Positions 32,175 through 43,620 of a stretch of 64,000 nt of DNA are shown piece after piece. Position 1 is the stretch's first letter; the number at the start of each line of letters is the position of its first letter. The DNA is from Aegilops tauschii subsp. strangulata (lineage: Eukaryota > Streptophyta > Magnoliopsida > Poales > Poaceae). The position numbers and the translations under genes are program-made. The stretch covers positions 372,969,633 to 373,033,632 of the forward strand of contig NC_053039.3 in assembly GCF_002575655.3 (NCBI RefSeq), read 5' to 3'. The notes under the pieces were generated by a model. That model ran no database searches, was not told the DNA's origin, and saw nothing but the letters and a program-made list of their open reading frames with translations.

Positions 32175-32800
32175 TGTCATTTATGGGCTAACTTACGTGA
32201 AATGGATCATATATGAGCTAACTAAGTTGAAATGGGTCGTTTATGAGCTAACTAAGGTCAAATGGATCGTTTTTGAGGTAACTAAGGTGAAATGGATCGT
32301 TTTTAGCTCACTTAGGTCAAATGGATCATTTATGAGCTAACTTAGTTGAAATGGATCGTTTTTGAGCTAACTTTGTTGAAATGGATCATTTATGAGCTAA
32401 TTTAGTTGAAATGGATCGTTTTGAGCTAACTTTGTTGAAATGGATCATTTATGAGCTAATTTAGTTGAAATGGATCTTTTTTAGCTAACTTAGGTGAAAT
32501 GGATCATTTAAGAGCTAATTTAGGTGAAATGGATTGTTTTTTAGCTCACTTAGGTCAAATGGATCATTTATGAGCTAAATTAGTTGAAATGGATCGTTTA
32601 TGAGATAACCCAGGTAAGATGGGTCATTTTGGAGTTAACCTAGGTGAAATGGGCCATTTTAAAGCTAACGTAGGTAAAATGGATCATTTAGGAGCTAATC
32701 TAGGTAAAATGGGTCATTTTTGAGCTAACTTGGATGAACTGCATCATTTATAAGCTAACCTTGGTAAAATGGGTCATTTTGGAGGAAAAGAAGCTAACTC
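32175..32800. repeat. Tandem array of a 30-31 bp unit
   Basis: About 20 copies of a unit near 'gaaatggatcatttatgagc' plus 'taacttaggt' occur head to tail, diverging gradually toward the right. There are no spacers of unique sequence and no CRISPR-like architecture. It lies between the accessory gene and the 3' subterminal region. Confidence 0.85.
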
Positions 32801-32899
32801 TAGGTCATTACGGTAAGCATATTGGAGGAAATAAAGCTAAGTCTAGGTCTTTATGCATTTGTTAAGCAAAACACTAGAGAAACTTACCGTGATCAGGGA

Positions 32900-35339
32900 G
32901 GTGTAGGAGCGGGGTGGCTAGTGCCGCTACCTGGAGAAGGATCGTGCGATGCGTTTCTGGAGTTAAGCTGCACCAAAGATCATTTCCAATGTATCGTTAG
33001 AATTATGACACTCAAATGTTAAGACTAGCAAGTAATGTCCATTCAAATTAAACTCACCATGCTCCCAGGAGCAATCACTGGCATCGGCGGAGCGGGCTGA
33101 CCGGACTTCTCGCACACAGACTGCACATTTGGTTTTCACAACAGAGTCATACTAGTTAGTAATGAGACTCAAATGTTAAGACTAGCAAGTAATCTGCAGA
33201 AGAAACTTACCACAAGGAGCTCGTACATGGCCCTTGCCTGCATGTCATTCCGTGCCCTCTCCTCCTCCATCATCTTTCTCGTCCTCTCCTCCATCTCCCG
33301 CTGCCTCTCCGCCGCCTCCGCCAGAAGTTTCTCCGTTCTATATCTCTCAGTCTGTATAGCAGCCTGCAACACCACTCGCATGACCATTTGTAATCATTGA
33401 TGGAAGCGCACACAATGTAATGGAGAAAGATAACTGAGTACGCATCACTAACCTTGATGGCGAGTTGCACTGGCCGTTCACGAGGCCTTATCTCAGGAGC
33501 GGAGCTCGACTGGCGCGCCTTGATCTCCGGGAGAGTGCTAGGACAACGGATAAGTCCATCTCCAATGGCTATGGAGCCATGGGACCTCCCGCCACCAGAT
33601 ATCATCACCAGCTCTGGATCAATGGGACCCTGGCTCGGGTTAAAGTCCTCCCCTTTCCTCGCCTTCCCCTCATCTCTATATCTCACGAGCTTGTTGTGGG
33701 AGGAGATGTTGGTGAAGTTGTTTGCATCATCGAGGTCAGACTGAGAGAAAGCCTTGACTTTCTTGAAAGAGGCAGTGTGGGCCATGGCATACAGGTCGTA
33801 CACCTCTGGCACCTTATCCGCCTTATTGTGGCGTGCCTGAAAGAGAGAAACAATGAAAATTAGGAATTAAAGGGCTCAAGCTAGCATGATGAATGAATTG
33901 CATGAATCATGAAGCAAACCACATACCCAGTTGCGCCCGAACTGATATAAGTTGGAGCTGCCTTGATGGTGTGGCACACCTTCCATTTGGGCACGTTTGT
34001 CCTTGGCCTCATTGTGGAGGGCTAGCCATTCTTTTGAGCACCACTCATCGACCAACACCTCCCAACAATCCATCCGATCCGCACACCATCTCGGAGGCGC
34101 CTAAGTTAGCAAATAGAAACTTGAGCGCTACGGCTAAGAATTACTAAATGAAGGAACTTAAGTAGAAGGCCTTAAGAATTACCTTCATGTACTGCTCCTT
34201 ACTCAGGAACTTATTGCGGCACGCCGGCTTGGTATTCTTGATACCACGCAAGGCGTAGTAGTCTCGAACAGCCTGCACCCGAGCCTCGTGCCGTAAGTTC
34301 TGGAGTAGGCGCTTGCAGACGTTCTCGATAACATGTGCCGCGTCCTCCTCTTATCCCTCCTCACACCTGTAAAATGTCTGCAATCAAATGAGACAATATT
34401 GATTAGTACAATTAATAACTAGCTAGTTGAAGATTTTGAAATGTGTAAAGGAGAAATTACCCAGAACTTTCTGATCACCATGTCTGCCCTCGTGTCGCAC
34501 ACGACACCGTCGATAATCTCATCCGGCGGGGCCGGGGCAGCCACGTAGTGCTCCCAGCTCAATCCAAGCTCTGGAAGCCTACCCTCACCAGGCAACGTGA
34601 CAAACCCCGGGAAGTTTTGCCGGCAAAGAACTCCAAGGACGGAGTTGGGCCGGCGGACACTATGATGGTGGTCCCAACCCCTGCAGCATGACAAGGCCAA
34701 CGCATTAGTTATTTGAAGAAACGTGAATGCAGAAGGTACAAAAATATTAAATGCACTTACGTACCTCTCCCCATCAGGGAAAATCAACCACCTCTGCTCG
34801 CGGGTCGCCGGCACGGACGGGAGCCGTGTAGCACCACGCTGGTAGACGGTGCCACCCTCCTCCTCAAGATCAGTCGGCTCCCCGCCATCATCAGCATGGC
34901 CACTTGGCTCCTCGGGCTGATCCGGCCCGGTACCCCATCCGGACGTGTGCTCCTCAGGGGTCTCGTGGGCCGAAGGCCAGTCGACCCGAGGCTCGTGGGC
35001 CCAAGACCCGTGGACCGGAGGCTCGTGGACCGGAGTCCGTGTAGCCTCCTCCTCGGACGAGTCCACCCTAGCAGTCACGTGCTCGGGTGAAACAGCTGGG
35101 GGTGACGGCGAGGAAGGCGCCGTAGCAGTCACCCTTCCTCCTCTCCCGCGACCACGTGCCCCACCTCCTCTCTTCCTACCTCGTCCCCTGCTAGGCACCG
35201 CGGTCGACGAAGAAGGGCCCGGCGGTGTGGACATACTGTCCAGCAACGCTCGGCGGAGAGGTGCGTCTGGAATCGAAGACCTCAGACCACGCGCCGACGA
35301 AGAAGGGGCCTTGGCGCGCTCCCGACCAGCGCCCACCAT
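32900..35339 (-). pseudogene. CACTA-1 accessory gene (TnpA/ORF2-like) with a stop codon
   Basis: The ATG at 35339 starts a Ser/Pro/Arg/Gly-rich N-terminus with an RGRGRKRGGGARGRGRGG tract. Exons (minus strand, approximate) are 35339-34761, 34680-34461, about 34380-34183, about 34100-33930, about 33840-33453, about 33365-33210 and about 33120-33060. Key segments are WLIFPDGER, WEVLVDEWCSKEWLALHNEA followed by HHQGSSNLYQFGRNW (Transposase_24-like), and a coiled coil with EAAERQREMEERTRKMMEEE. The third exon has an in-frame TAA at 34351-34353 in CEEG*EEDAAHV. It would assist transposition by binding the subterminal repeats. The C-terminal exons near 32900-33060 are uncertain. Confidence 0.65.
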
Positions 35340-35475
35340 CTTTCAACACCTGCCATGACAAACAGTAAACGAAATTAGTACAACATAAAAAAAGACCGAC
35401 ATGAATAATAATATGTGTATCACTTAAGTGTATCATCATCAAGTACAACATTAAAAAATTTAATACCTGACACTA

Positions 35476-38400
35476 CTAATAATCTCGATCAGTATCATCA
35501 ATAAATGCACAATCATCATCATCATCACTATAATCAATGACGGACTCATAGGGTTCAGTGGCATCAACATGTGGAAGGCCACCTTGACGTAATCGGTCAA
35601 GCAATGACAGGTCATCCGCAGCAGTAACCTCTTCTTGTTCCGGCTCTTCTTGTTCCTCCTCTGGGGTGATGTCGGATTCACTATCGCTGTCTACTTCAAT
35701 GTTTTGGGGTGAAGTATAGCGGTTCTTGAAACGCTTTTTGGAAAGACGTGTCTCTTGGAAGAATTCTCCTTCATATGTGTCTGGGTTAATGTGAGGTTCA
35801 TAATCCTCTTCCTTTGGGGGAGATAGTCTAGCACGTGGCGGCACTTCATAAACGACATCCCAACCTTTCAGATTTGGTTTAGTTTGGCAGGCCCACGGTA
35901 GATAGAATACTTGGGTCGCCTGTTGAGCCGTAATATAGACATCAGGAACATCTAAATGGGTGCTTTGGTTGATTTCAACTAGCCCTATATGTTCATGAGT
36001 TCTTCTAGTCTCCTTCGGTTGAAACCAATAACATTTGAAGACTACGACATTCGATGGGTTTTCACCATAGAATAGAAGTTCATAAATTGCTTCAACTCTC
36101 CCATAATACTCGGTACCTCCTTCGCCGATAGCAGATACACAACAATTTTTAGACTTTCGGTCGGCCATAGATAGCTCTTTGCCATAGGTACGAAAGCGAT
36201 ACCCGTTGATGTCGTATTTGTCAAATGAACGGACCTTATAGTCAAAACCATTAGCGACTTGTCTCAATTCGGCGTCCATAGACTCTGAATTAGCCTACAA
36301 GTTTAATATGAAAGGATTGTTGCATTACGCACAAATTAGCAAATGAAACCGGGATAGCCGCCTACAAATTAGCCTACAAGTCTAATAGAAATTACCGTTT
36401 GTTTGAACCAAGAGATGAAACCGGGATAGCCACCTCCTTGCTTTGCGAGAAGCTCATACTCTTCGACAGAATCCTTTTGGATCACCGCTCCATACGAGAA
36501 TAAGGCGACGTATCGACTGTATGAAATATCTAGGAATAAGAGCAGTTCAAAGGAAATAGAAGATGCGAAACTATGTACCGAGAACTTACTCGATGTACGG
36601 CCGCACTTCTATCAGGTTGTTGAAGATATACAACGAAAAGGTCCGCCATTGTTCGTTATCCAAAGATACTGGATTTGAAACACTGGCTGGTGCGAGATTC
36701 CCTTTGAATAGGCTGAGGTTGGATCCACCCTTTTTAGGGTCGTCAGCATTGTACCGAGGCTTCGGATTATGCAAATGACGATTTTTGGCTTCGTAGTGTG
36801 CTGTCACGAAGTTTGCCGCCTCCTCAGTGATGAATGCCTCAGCCATCGATGCTTCAATTCTACATTTATTTTTACATTTTCGTCGAAGCGTCTTCTGCAT
36901 CCTCTCAGTTGGGTAGCACCAACGATTTTGCACGGGCCCCCCCAATCTTGCCTCGGTCGGGAGATGCAAAATCAAATGTTGCATTGGATTAAAGAAGCCC
37001 GGTGGAAAGATCTTCTCTAACTTGCAGATCAACTCCGGCGCCAACTCTTCCATTTCTTCTAGCACGCCAGGCGATAGTTCTTTCGCACAAAGAACACGGA
37101 AGAAATAGCTGAGTTCTGCCAGTACTAGCCATTCATCCTCAGGGATGAAGCCATGCAACATCACCGGCATTACCCGCTCAATCCATATGTGCCAATCATG
37201 ACTCTTGAGACCAAATATCTTCAATTTATCATGACTGGCTCCCCTCTGTAGATTCGCTGCATACCCATCGGGGAACATCAACTGCATTTTCACCCACAAG
37301 ATAATTTCCCTCATAGCTGGCCTTCCAAGATTGAACCATGCCTTTGGCTTCGTCCAGTTCTGCTTTCCTTTCGGTTCTTTCATGTTTTGTAACGGCCTAT
37401 CACATAGCGCCTCCAGATCGACTCTAGCCTTAGTATTATACTTTGACTTCCCATCTATGCCGAACAATGTACCAAAAAGTGCCTCGGCGATATTCTTCTC
37501 AGTGTGCATCACGTCGATGTTGTGTGGGCAAAGGAGGTCTTTGAAGTAAGGCAGATCCCATAAGCATGTTTTGTGAGTCCAGGCGTGCTTAGAATTATAC
37601 CCCTTGAAGTACCCTGGACACTCTGGATCTGGCTCGAGAGTGTTTAACTGATCCAGGGTCTGTTGGCCTGTCAATGCAGGTGGTGCAGAGTTTTTGACAA
37701 CTCTACCTCTGATGAAGTTCTTCTTGTCTTTCCTGAACTTATGGCGAGGATTCAGGAACTGTCTATGCATGTCGAAGCAAGAAAACTTGCGACCGTCCTG
37801 AAGCCACCGAAACTCAAGAGCTCCCGTGCATGTGGGGCACGGAAACCTTCCATGCACACACCAGCCAACGAATAGCGCATACGCCGGCAAGTCATGCGTC
37901 GAGTACATGTACCAGACACGCATTATGAAGTTCCGTTTGCTATAGGCATCGTATGTCTTGAACCCATTATCCCAGGCTTCATGCAATTCGTCCTTAAGCG
38001 GTTGCATGTACACATTCATATTTTTCCCCGGATAGTTGGGCCCTGGAATTATCAACGTCAGGAAAATGTTCTTTCTTTGCATAATCTGTCCGGGGGGGAG
38101 ATTGAGTGGAAAGACAAATACGGGCCAACAACTGTATTGGGCTGCCGTCATACCAAACACACTGAACCCATCCGTGCTGATGCCGACTCGAGGATGCCTC
38201 GGATCTGCCGCTTTGTCACCATGTAATTCATCAAACTTTTTCCACGCAACACCATCCGATGTGTGTACAATCATCAGATTCCCATCTGCATCTAGTTCGG
38301 TTCTTTTCCCCGTTTTGTGCCATGTCATCTGTCTGGCCGTCTCTTCGACCATGAAAAGACGTTGAAGTCTTGGTACGATTGGCATATACCGAAGAACACT

Positions 38401-39141
38401 AACGGGGATTTTGGTCTGTGTCTTCTCACCCATACCGTTGTCTACCACAACATACCTGGAAGACTTGCAAATGGGACAATAGTTCAAGTCCGCATAGTCA
38501 AGCCTAAACAAGACACATCCTTTCTCACAGGCATGTATCTTATCATAGGGCATCTTCAGTGCACGGAGGATTTTGTCCGACTGGTACAGGTTTGCAGGCA
38601 TTACATGGCCTTTGGGTAGAAAGCGTCCAAATACTGTCATCATTGCATCGTAGCATTCTCTGCCCAAGTTGAACTGAGCCTTCAGAGCCATTACTTGTGA
38701 GATGGCATCCAACTGACAAAGCTCAGTGTGCTCATGGAGCGGACGTTTTGAAGACTCCAACATTTCATTGAAGGCCTTTGCAGATTCCTCCATCTCCTCG
38801 TCCGAATCCCGAGCATCATCAAAGTCTTGCACCATGTTTTCCATCCCGGTACCATGCTCGTCGGTGCGACGATGATCCACCTCAGCTCGGTCATGTTGGG
38901 CAGACTCACCATGAAATGTCCACACCGTATAATCGGGCGTAAAACCACTCTTCTGCAGGGGTTTGCCCATTTCAGCCTCTGTCCTCTTTTCCCAATTGCC
39001 GCACCGTAAACAGGGGCACCAGGTTTTCCTCTGGCCATTTGCAAATGCGGCTCGCACAAACCCCTTGGTTTTTGTGAACCATTCAGTGCTCCATTTGTTC
39101 TGACCAGTGTGACCGGTGTACATCCACGCACGATCACTCAT
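35476..39141 (-). CDS. CACTA transposase (TNP2 class), three exons
   Basis: I start at the ATG at 39141 (MSDRAWMYTGHTGQNKW), because the upstream open stretch is A/T-rich and unlike the family start. Residues 1-85 form the transposase-associated domain with a Cys pair (CPCLRCGNW). A long TNP2 domain follows (FGMTAAQYSCWPVFVFPLNL, PGPNYPGKNMNVYMQPL, VGWCVHGRFPCPTCTG), then a DUF4218-like region (LVLAELSYFFRVLCAKELSP, LHLPTEARLGGPVQNRW). The first exon ends near 36588 at a gtaagt donor. Exon 2 is 36516-36396. Exon 3 (36294-35476) carries a DUF4216-like domain (VVVFKCYWFQ, FYLPWACQTKPNLKGWDVV) and an acidic tail. There is no stop or frameshift in about 850 codons of exon 1, unusual for this region. 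It would cut and paste elements with CACTA ends. Confidence 0.9.
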
Positions 39142-39934
39142 CTTGACTTTCAGAGCTACTAGACACACAACAAATATATATATATATATATAATTCACCA
39201 TGTATACATTCATCAGTTGATCTACTTTGTCAATTTTATTAAGTCCATGCAACCTACACTCTAATAGGTAATGATAGGTCCTAATCCCACCCGAGTATGT
39301 TTAGATTGGGTTCATTTTCCCATGCTATGCTCCGGATCCTACGCAAAATTTCGGCAGCACCTCCCCGCTGTTCTCCTGATACACGTCTCTGCAATAAACA
39401 GAGAGAATGTGTACCAGGAGAACAACAGGGGAGGCACTGACGAAATTTATGCGTCGGGATCCGGAGCAAAGCATATGGGAAAACGAACCCAATCTAAACA
39501 TACTCGGGCTGTCCATGGATAGCGTTGGACAATTCGAAAGAATCAAGGTTATAAATATGCAAATGCATGCATATTTATAACTATGACGCTTTCGAACGGG
39601 AGACACATATTGGTTACGCATACTGACGATTCAAGACACATATATAGCTAGCTATCAAGTTTCATCGGAATAGATCAAATAATTAATGGGGGAGGAGGAC
39701 ATGTCATTTGTGCTCACCCACGAACGAAGGGGCAGAGCTCGTCAAACGCACGGCGAGGTCGTCGAACACCAAACCTCGCAGCGATGAAACAACTGCACAT
39801 TTAAAACAACCCGATCAACACAATTATATATGATGTTTTTCATAACAAAATCGAAAGATATATGACCTAACTAATAATTCACAAATATATGACCCCGTCG
39901 GCTTCTGGAAGGCCAAAGAACACCTTTTCGGGAG
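39142..39934. other. 5' flank of the CACTA-1 transposase gene
   Basis: It has a TA-rich run (about 39175-39192) and an inverted pair: 39295-39400 ('gggttcattttcccatgct', 'tccggatccta', 'ctgttctcctg') is partly complementary to 39410-39500 ('caggagaacaacagggg', 'gggatccggagca', 'catatgggaaaacgaaccc'). That makes a long imperfect hairpin of about 200 bp. No gene is present. Confidence 0.55.
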
Positions 39935-40636
39935 GTGTCGGGGGTCGGGGTGTCGTGTCGGTCTCTGGGTGCCGTGTCGGGGTCGGGGTCGGGGTGTCGG
40001 GGTCGGGGTGTCGGGTCGGGGTCGGGGTGCCGTGTCGGGGTCGGGGTGTCGGGTCAGGCTCGGGGTCGGGGTCGGGGTCGGGGTCTCGGGGTCGGGGTGT
40101 CGGGTCGGGGTGCCGGGTCGGGGTCGGGGTGCCGTGTCGGTGTCGGGGTTGGGGTGTCGGGTCAGGCTCGGGGTCGGGGTCTCGGGGTCGGGGTGTCGGG
40201 TCGGGGTGCCGGGTCGGGGTGTCGGGTCGGGGTGCCGTCTCGGGGTCGGGGTGCCGGGTCGGGGTCGGGGTGCCGTGTCGGTGTCGGGGTAAGGGTGGGT
40301 GTGGTGTCAGGGTGTCGGTGTCGGGGTGTCGTGTCGGTGTCGGGGTCGGGGTCTCGGGGTCGGGTGTCGGGTCAGGGTGCCGGGTCGGGGTCGGGGTGCC
40401 GTGTCGGTGTCGGGGTCGGGGTGTCGGGTCAGGCTCGGGGTCGGGGTCGGGGTCGGGGTGCCGTGTCGGTGTCGGGGTCGGGGTGTCGGGTCAGGCTCGG
40501 GGTCGGGGTGTCGGGGTTGGGGTCGGGGTGTCGGGGTTGGGGTCGGGGTGTCGGGGTCGGGGTCTAGGGGTCGGGGTGCCGGGTCGGGGTCGGGGTGCCG
40601 GGTCGGGGTCGGGGTGCCGTGTCGGGTCGGGGTTTT
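39935..40636. repeat. GGGGTC-type minisatellite
   Basis: About 700 bp consist almost entirely of 'ggggtc', 'gggtc' and 'gtgtcgg' words in shifting combinations, with higher-order repeats such as 'gtcaggctcggggtcgggg'. Closely spaced G3-4 runs on the plus strand make G-quadruplex formation likely. All three plus frames are open because of the repeat; these are not genes. Confidence 0.9.
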
Positions 40637-40964
40637 TTCCTCTTTTTTCCTTTTCTTCTTCTTCTTATTCTTCCTTTTCTTCCTCTTCTTCTTTTTTCTT
40701 CTCCTCCTCCTCTTCTTCTTCTTCCTTTCCTTTTTCCTCTTCTTCTTCTCCTCCTCTCCTCTTTTTTCTTCTTCTTCTTCCTCTTCTTCTTTTTTCTTCT
40801 CCTCCTCCTCTTCTTCTTCTTCCTTTCCTTTTTCCTCTTCTTCTTCTCCTCCTCTCCTCTTTTTTCTTCTTCTTCTTCTTCCTCTTCTTCTTTTTTCTTC
40901 TCCTCCTCCTCTTCTTCTTCTTCCTTTCCTTTTTCCTCTTCTTCTTCTCCTCCTCTCCTCTTTT

Positions 40965-40996
<32 letters not shown>

Positions 40997-41169
40997 TTTT
41001 CTTCTCCTCCTCCTCTTCTTCTTCTTCCTTTCCTTTTTCCTCTTCTTCTTCTCCTCCTCTCCTCTTTTTTCTTCTTCTTCTTCTTCCTCTTCTTCTTTTT
41101 TCTTCTCCTCCTCCTCTTCTTCTTCTTCCTTTCCTTTTTCCTCTTCTTCTTCTCCTCCTCTCCTCTTTT

Positions 41170-41201
<32 letters not shown>

Positions 41202-41293
41202 TTTTCTTCTCCTCCTCCTCTTCTTCTTCTTCCTTTCCTTTTTCCTCTTCTTCTTCTCCTCCTCTCCTCTTTTTCTCTTCTTCTTCTTCTTTC
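40637..41293. repeat. Polypyrimidine block with six near-identical units
   Basis: This is an almost pure C/T strand. The landmark 'cctttcctttttcctcttc' starts at 40724, 40822, 40923, 41027, 41128 and 41232, so the unit is 98, 101 or 104 bp, differing by whole TTC triplets. Mirror-repeat purine/pyrimidine DNA of this length can form triplex (H-DNA). The minus-strand Glu/Lys/Arg frame and the plus-strand Ser/Phe/Leu frames are repeat translations. Confidence 0.92.
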
Positions 41294-41366
41294 CTCAAAC
41301 TAAACTAAACCTAAAACTAAACCTAAAACTAAAACTAAAAAGAAAAAAACAGAAAAAAACAGAAAA
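41294..41366. repeat. Short A-rich tandem (ctaaac/cctaaaa)
   Basis: Repeats of 'aaactaaacctaaaactaaa' type lead into 'agaaaaaaacagaaaaaaac'. They superficially resemble telomere-like CCTAAA words but are irregular. Confidence 0.7.
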
Positions 41367-41765
41367 AAGGGGGGCTCACCTGGGGCAGGGCCGGTGGAGG
41401 AGGGGGGCAGGGCGGTGGAGGAGGCGGCCTGGGGCGGCGGGGGGCCGGGCCCGGGGCGGCGCGGCGCGGGGCAGCGGGGGGCCGGGGCGCGAGGGGGGCC
41501 GGGGCGGCGGGGGGCCGGCGCCGGGGGGGCGACGGGGCGGTGGGGCCCCGGGGCGGCGGGGAGCCGGGGCGGTGGGGCGACGGGGCGGGGGCGACGGGGC
41601 GGCGGGGGCGACGGGTGGTGGGGCGACGGCGGGCGACGGGTGGTGGGGCGACGGCGGGCGATGGGCGGCGGGGGCGACGGGCGGTGGGGCGGCGGGGCCC
41701 CGGGTCGGCGGCGAGTGGTGGGGGCGGCGGCGCGCGGCGGCGCGGTGGGAGGAGAGAACGGCGAG
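41367..41765. repeat. G/C-rich block, ggcggggg-type
   Basis: About 400 bp of 'ggggcggcggggg', 'gggcgacgg' and 'gtggtggggcgacgg' words follow, with a 32-bp unit repeated near 41600-41670. It is strongly G-biased on the plus strand. Open frames on both strands (Gly/Arg or Pro/Ala) are compositional. Confidence 0.85.
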
Positions 41766-41809
41766 GAGAAACTGAGTAACGGGCGGGGGGTACGGGCCGT
41801 TAGGTAGTG

Positions 41810-42140
41810 CCCTCTTTGTCGTCCGCCTCTCTTTGCCGTCCGCCTTTTTGCCTCTTTGTCGTCTGCTAGCAGACGGCAAAGAGGTGGGCCGTTAAGTTTT
41901 TCCCAAACGGGCAGGGGGGGTGGGGGCCACCTCACTCTTTGCCGTCTGCCAGCGGACGGCAAAGATTCTTTGCCGTCTGCTGGCAGACGGCAAAGTGCTC
42001 GCAGATGGCAAAGAGCTTCTTTGCCGTCTGCCGTTTCTTTGTCGTCTGCTTTTGGGTAGCTGATGGCAAAGAGCTTCTTTGCCGTCAGCTAGCAGACGGC
42101 AAAGAGCTGGCAGATGGCAAATTAGCTGATTCCAGTAGTG
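41810..42140. repeat. Subterminal repeats and 5' end of CACTA-1
   Basis: Clusters of 'tttgccgtctgc' and 'gcagacggcaaag' occur in both orientations, mirroring 31280-31750, and end in the terminal inverted repeat at 42140. Confidence 0.8.
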
Positions 42141-42143
42141 TAT

Positions 42144-42928
42144 GGGTAGTATCAAGGGGTATGAACCATGGAAAAGTTGGAATACAATAGATATTACACC
42201 AATATAAATAAAGAATGAGTCACAACAGTACCAAGAGTGGTGATTTATTTTCTTATACTAACGGAGCTTATGAGATTTTCTATTGAGTTTTGTGTCATGA
42301 AGTTTTCAGGTTTTGGGTAAGGATTTGATGGACTATGGAATAAGGAGTGGCAAGAGACTAAGGTTGGGGATGCCCAAGGCACCCGAAGGTAATATTCAAG
42401 GACAACCAAGAGCAACCTTGGGGATGCCCCGAAAGGCATCCCTTCTTTCGTCTTCGTCTATCGGTAACTTTACTTGAGGCTATATTTTTATTCACCACAT
42501 GATATGTGTTTTGCTTGGAGTGTCTTGTATGATATGAGTCTTTACTTTTTAGTTTGTCACAATCATCCTTGCTGTACACACCTTTTGAGAGGGACACGCA
42601 TGAATCATGATTTATTAGAATACTCTATGTGCTTCACCTGTATCTTTTTAGAGCACGGCGGTGGTTTTATTTTATAGAAATTGTTGAACTATCATGCTTC
42701 ACTTATATTATTTTGAGAGTGTCTAAATAGCATGGTAATTTTCTTTGGTTATAAATTCATTCCTAATATGACAGGCATCCAAGAGGGATATAATAAAAAC
42801 TTCCATATAAAGTGCATTGAATGCTATGAGAAGTTTGATTCCTTATGATTGTTTTGAGATATAAAGATGGTGATATTAGAGTCATGCTAGTGAGTAATTT
42901 TCATTTGGAGAAATACTTGTGTAAAGGT
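42144..42928 (+). mobile_element. Continuation of the plus-strand gypsy remnant
   Basis: The sequence '..tatgggtagtatcaagggg' joins seamlessly to 31261 across one TAT copy. It contains 'ttggggatgcccaaggcac' and a second 'cttggggatgccccgaaag', a doublet familiar near the 3' end of Triticeae gypsy elements. No ORF is intact. The last five bases (aaggt) are the presumed target duplication of element C. Confidence 0.55.
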
Positions 42929-43009
42929 TGTCGGCGTCTTGGGACCGGGGGTGCCCAGACTTGTCTACCTGCGGCCCATGACCTGGCTCCATCGGCGGCC
43001 TGGCACTAC

Positions 43010-43265
43010 TAGGGAAAACCTTATACACAACATCTTAGCAGTAGCGCTGGACAAAACAGGGCGCTACTGCTACTTAGTAGTAGCATTTTTAAATAGACCG
43101 CGCTACTGCTACTACTTTAGTAGTAGGGCGTTCTGCAAGACCGCGCTGCTGCTATATTTTTACTAGGCGCAGATGGCTAGCCCCACTTAGCAGTAGTGCG
43201 TACCACTGACCATCGCTATTGCTACGGCCCGTAGCAGTAGCGCGTTTCTCCGAAACGCGCTACTC
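43010..43265. repeat. Subterminal repeats, left end of CACTA-2
   Basis: Repeated 'gcgctactgctac' words occur in both orientations about every 40 bp. The counterparts are at 46460-46660. They are likely transposase-binding sites. Confidence 0.7.
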
Positions 43266-43269
43266 CTTA

Positions 43270-43620
43270 CTTACCTTATCCTGGAGCGGTTCACCCTCTC
43301 ACACTCACTCCCTCTCACTCGCTCTCGCCCGCGCCGAACCGGTACATCGTCCGCCGCCGCCGCGCTGCTCCTCGCCGAGGTACTCCTTCCTCCCTCCTCC
43401 CCTCCCTCCTCCCCCTCCTCCTCCGGCCTCCCTCCTCCCACCGCCCATCTCCCTCCTCCTCCTCCGCCCGCCCCCTCCCCTCCACCCCCCGCCCCCTCCC
43501 TCCTCCTCCTCCGGCCGCCCCCTGCCCATCCTCCCCCCGCCCCTCCCTCCTCCGATCCCACCGGCCTCCTCCCCCTCCTCCTCTCTCCTTCCTCCTCCCT
43601 TCCCCTCATCCCTCCATCTT
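43270..43620. repeat. CT/CCTCC-rich low-complexity block
   Basis: Mostly 'cctcctcc' and 'ccctccc' words. The Pro/Ser/Leu frame on the plus strand and the Gly/Glu/Arg frames on the minus strand are compositional. In position, upstream of a gene on the plus strand, it parallels the pyrimidine block of CACTA-1. Confidence 0.8.

Larger units (their letters stand above)
31262..42140 (-). mobile_element. CACTA-1: complete CACTA DNA transposon, 10.9 kb
   Basis: The left end CACTACTGGAATCAGCTA and the right end, its complement, match over 18 bp and then with few mismatches. The target duplication TAT is perfect (31259-31261 and 42141-42143). The transposase gene and the accessory gene are both on the minus strand, so the element's 5' end is at 42140. 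From there the order is G-rich/polypyrimidine block, transposase gene, accessory gene, tandem-repeat array, 3' end. It is inserted in an old gypsy remnant. Confidence 0.92.

Noticed and set aside
32175..32800. CRISPR-like repeated array
   Set aside because: The units are contiguous with no unique spacers, the genome is plant, and the array is inside a CACTA element.
41294..41345. Telomere-like CCTAAA repeats
   Set aside because: The spacing is irregular (ctaaac, cctaaaa, ctaaaa) and only about 50 bp long, inside a transposon. It is not a plant CCCTAAA telomere array.
39889..41775. Very long plus-strand open frame (about 628 codons) and overlapping long frames on both strands
   Set aside because: They translate the GGGGTC, polypyrimidine and G-rich repeats (Gly/Val/Arg, then Ser/Phe/Leu, then Gly/Arg). 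All frames are open for the same reason and none has a domain.
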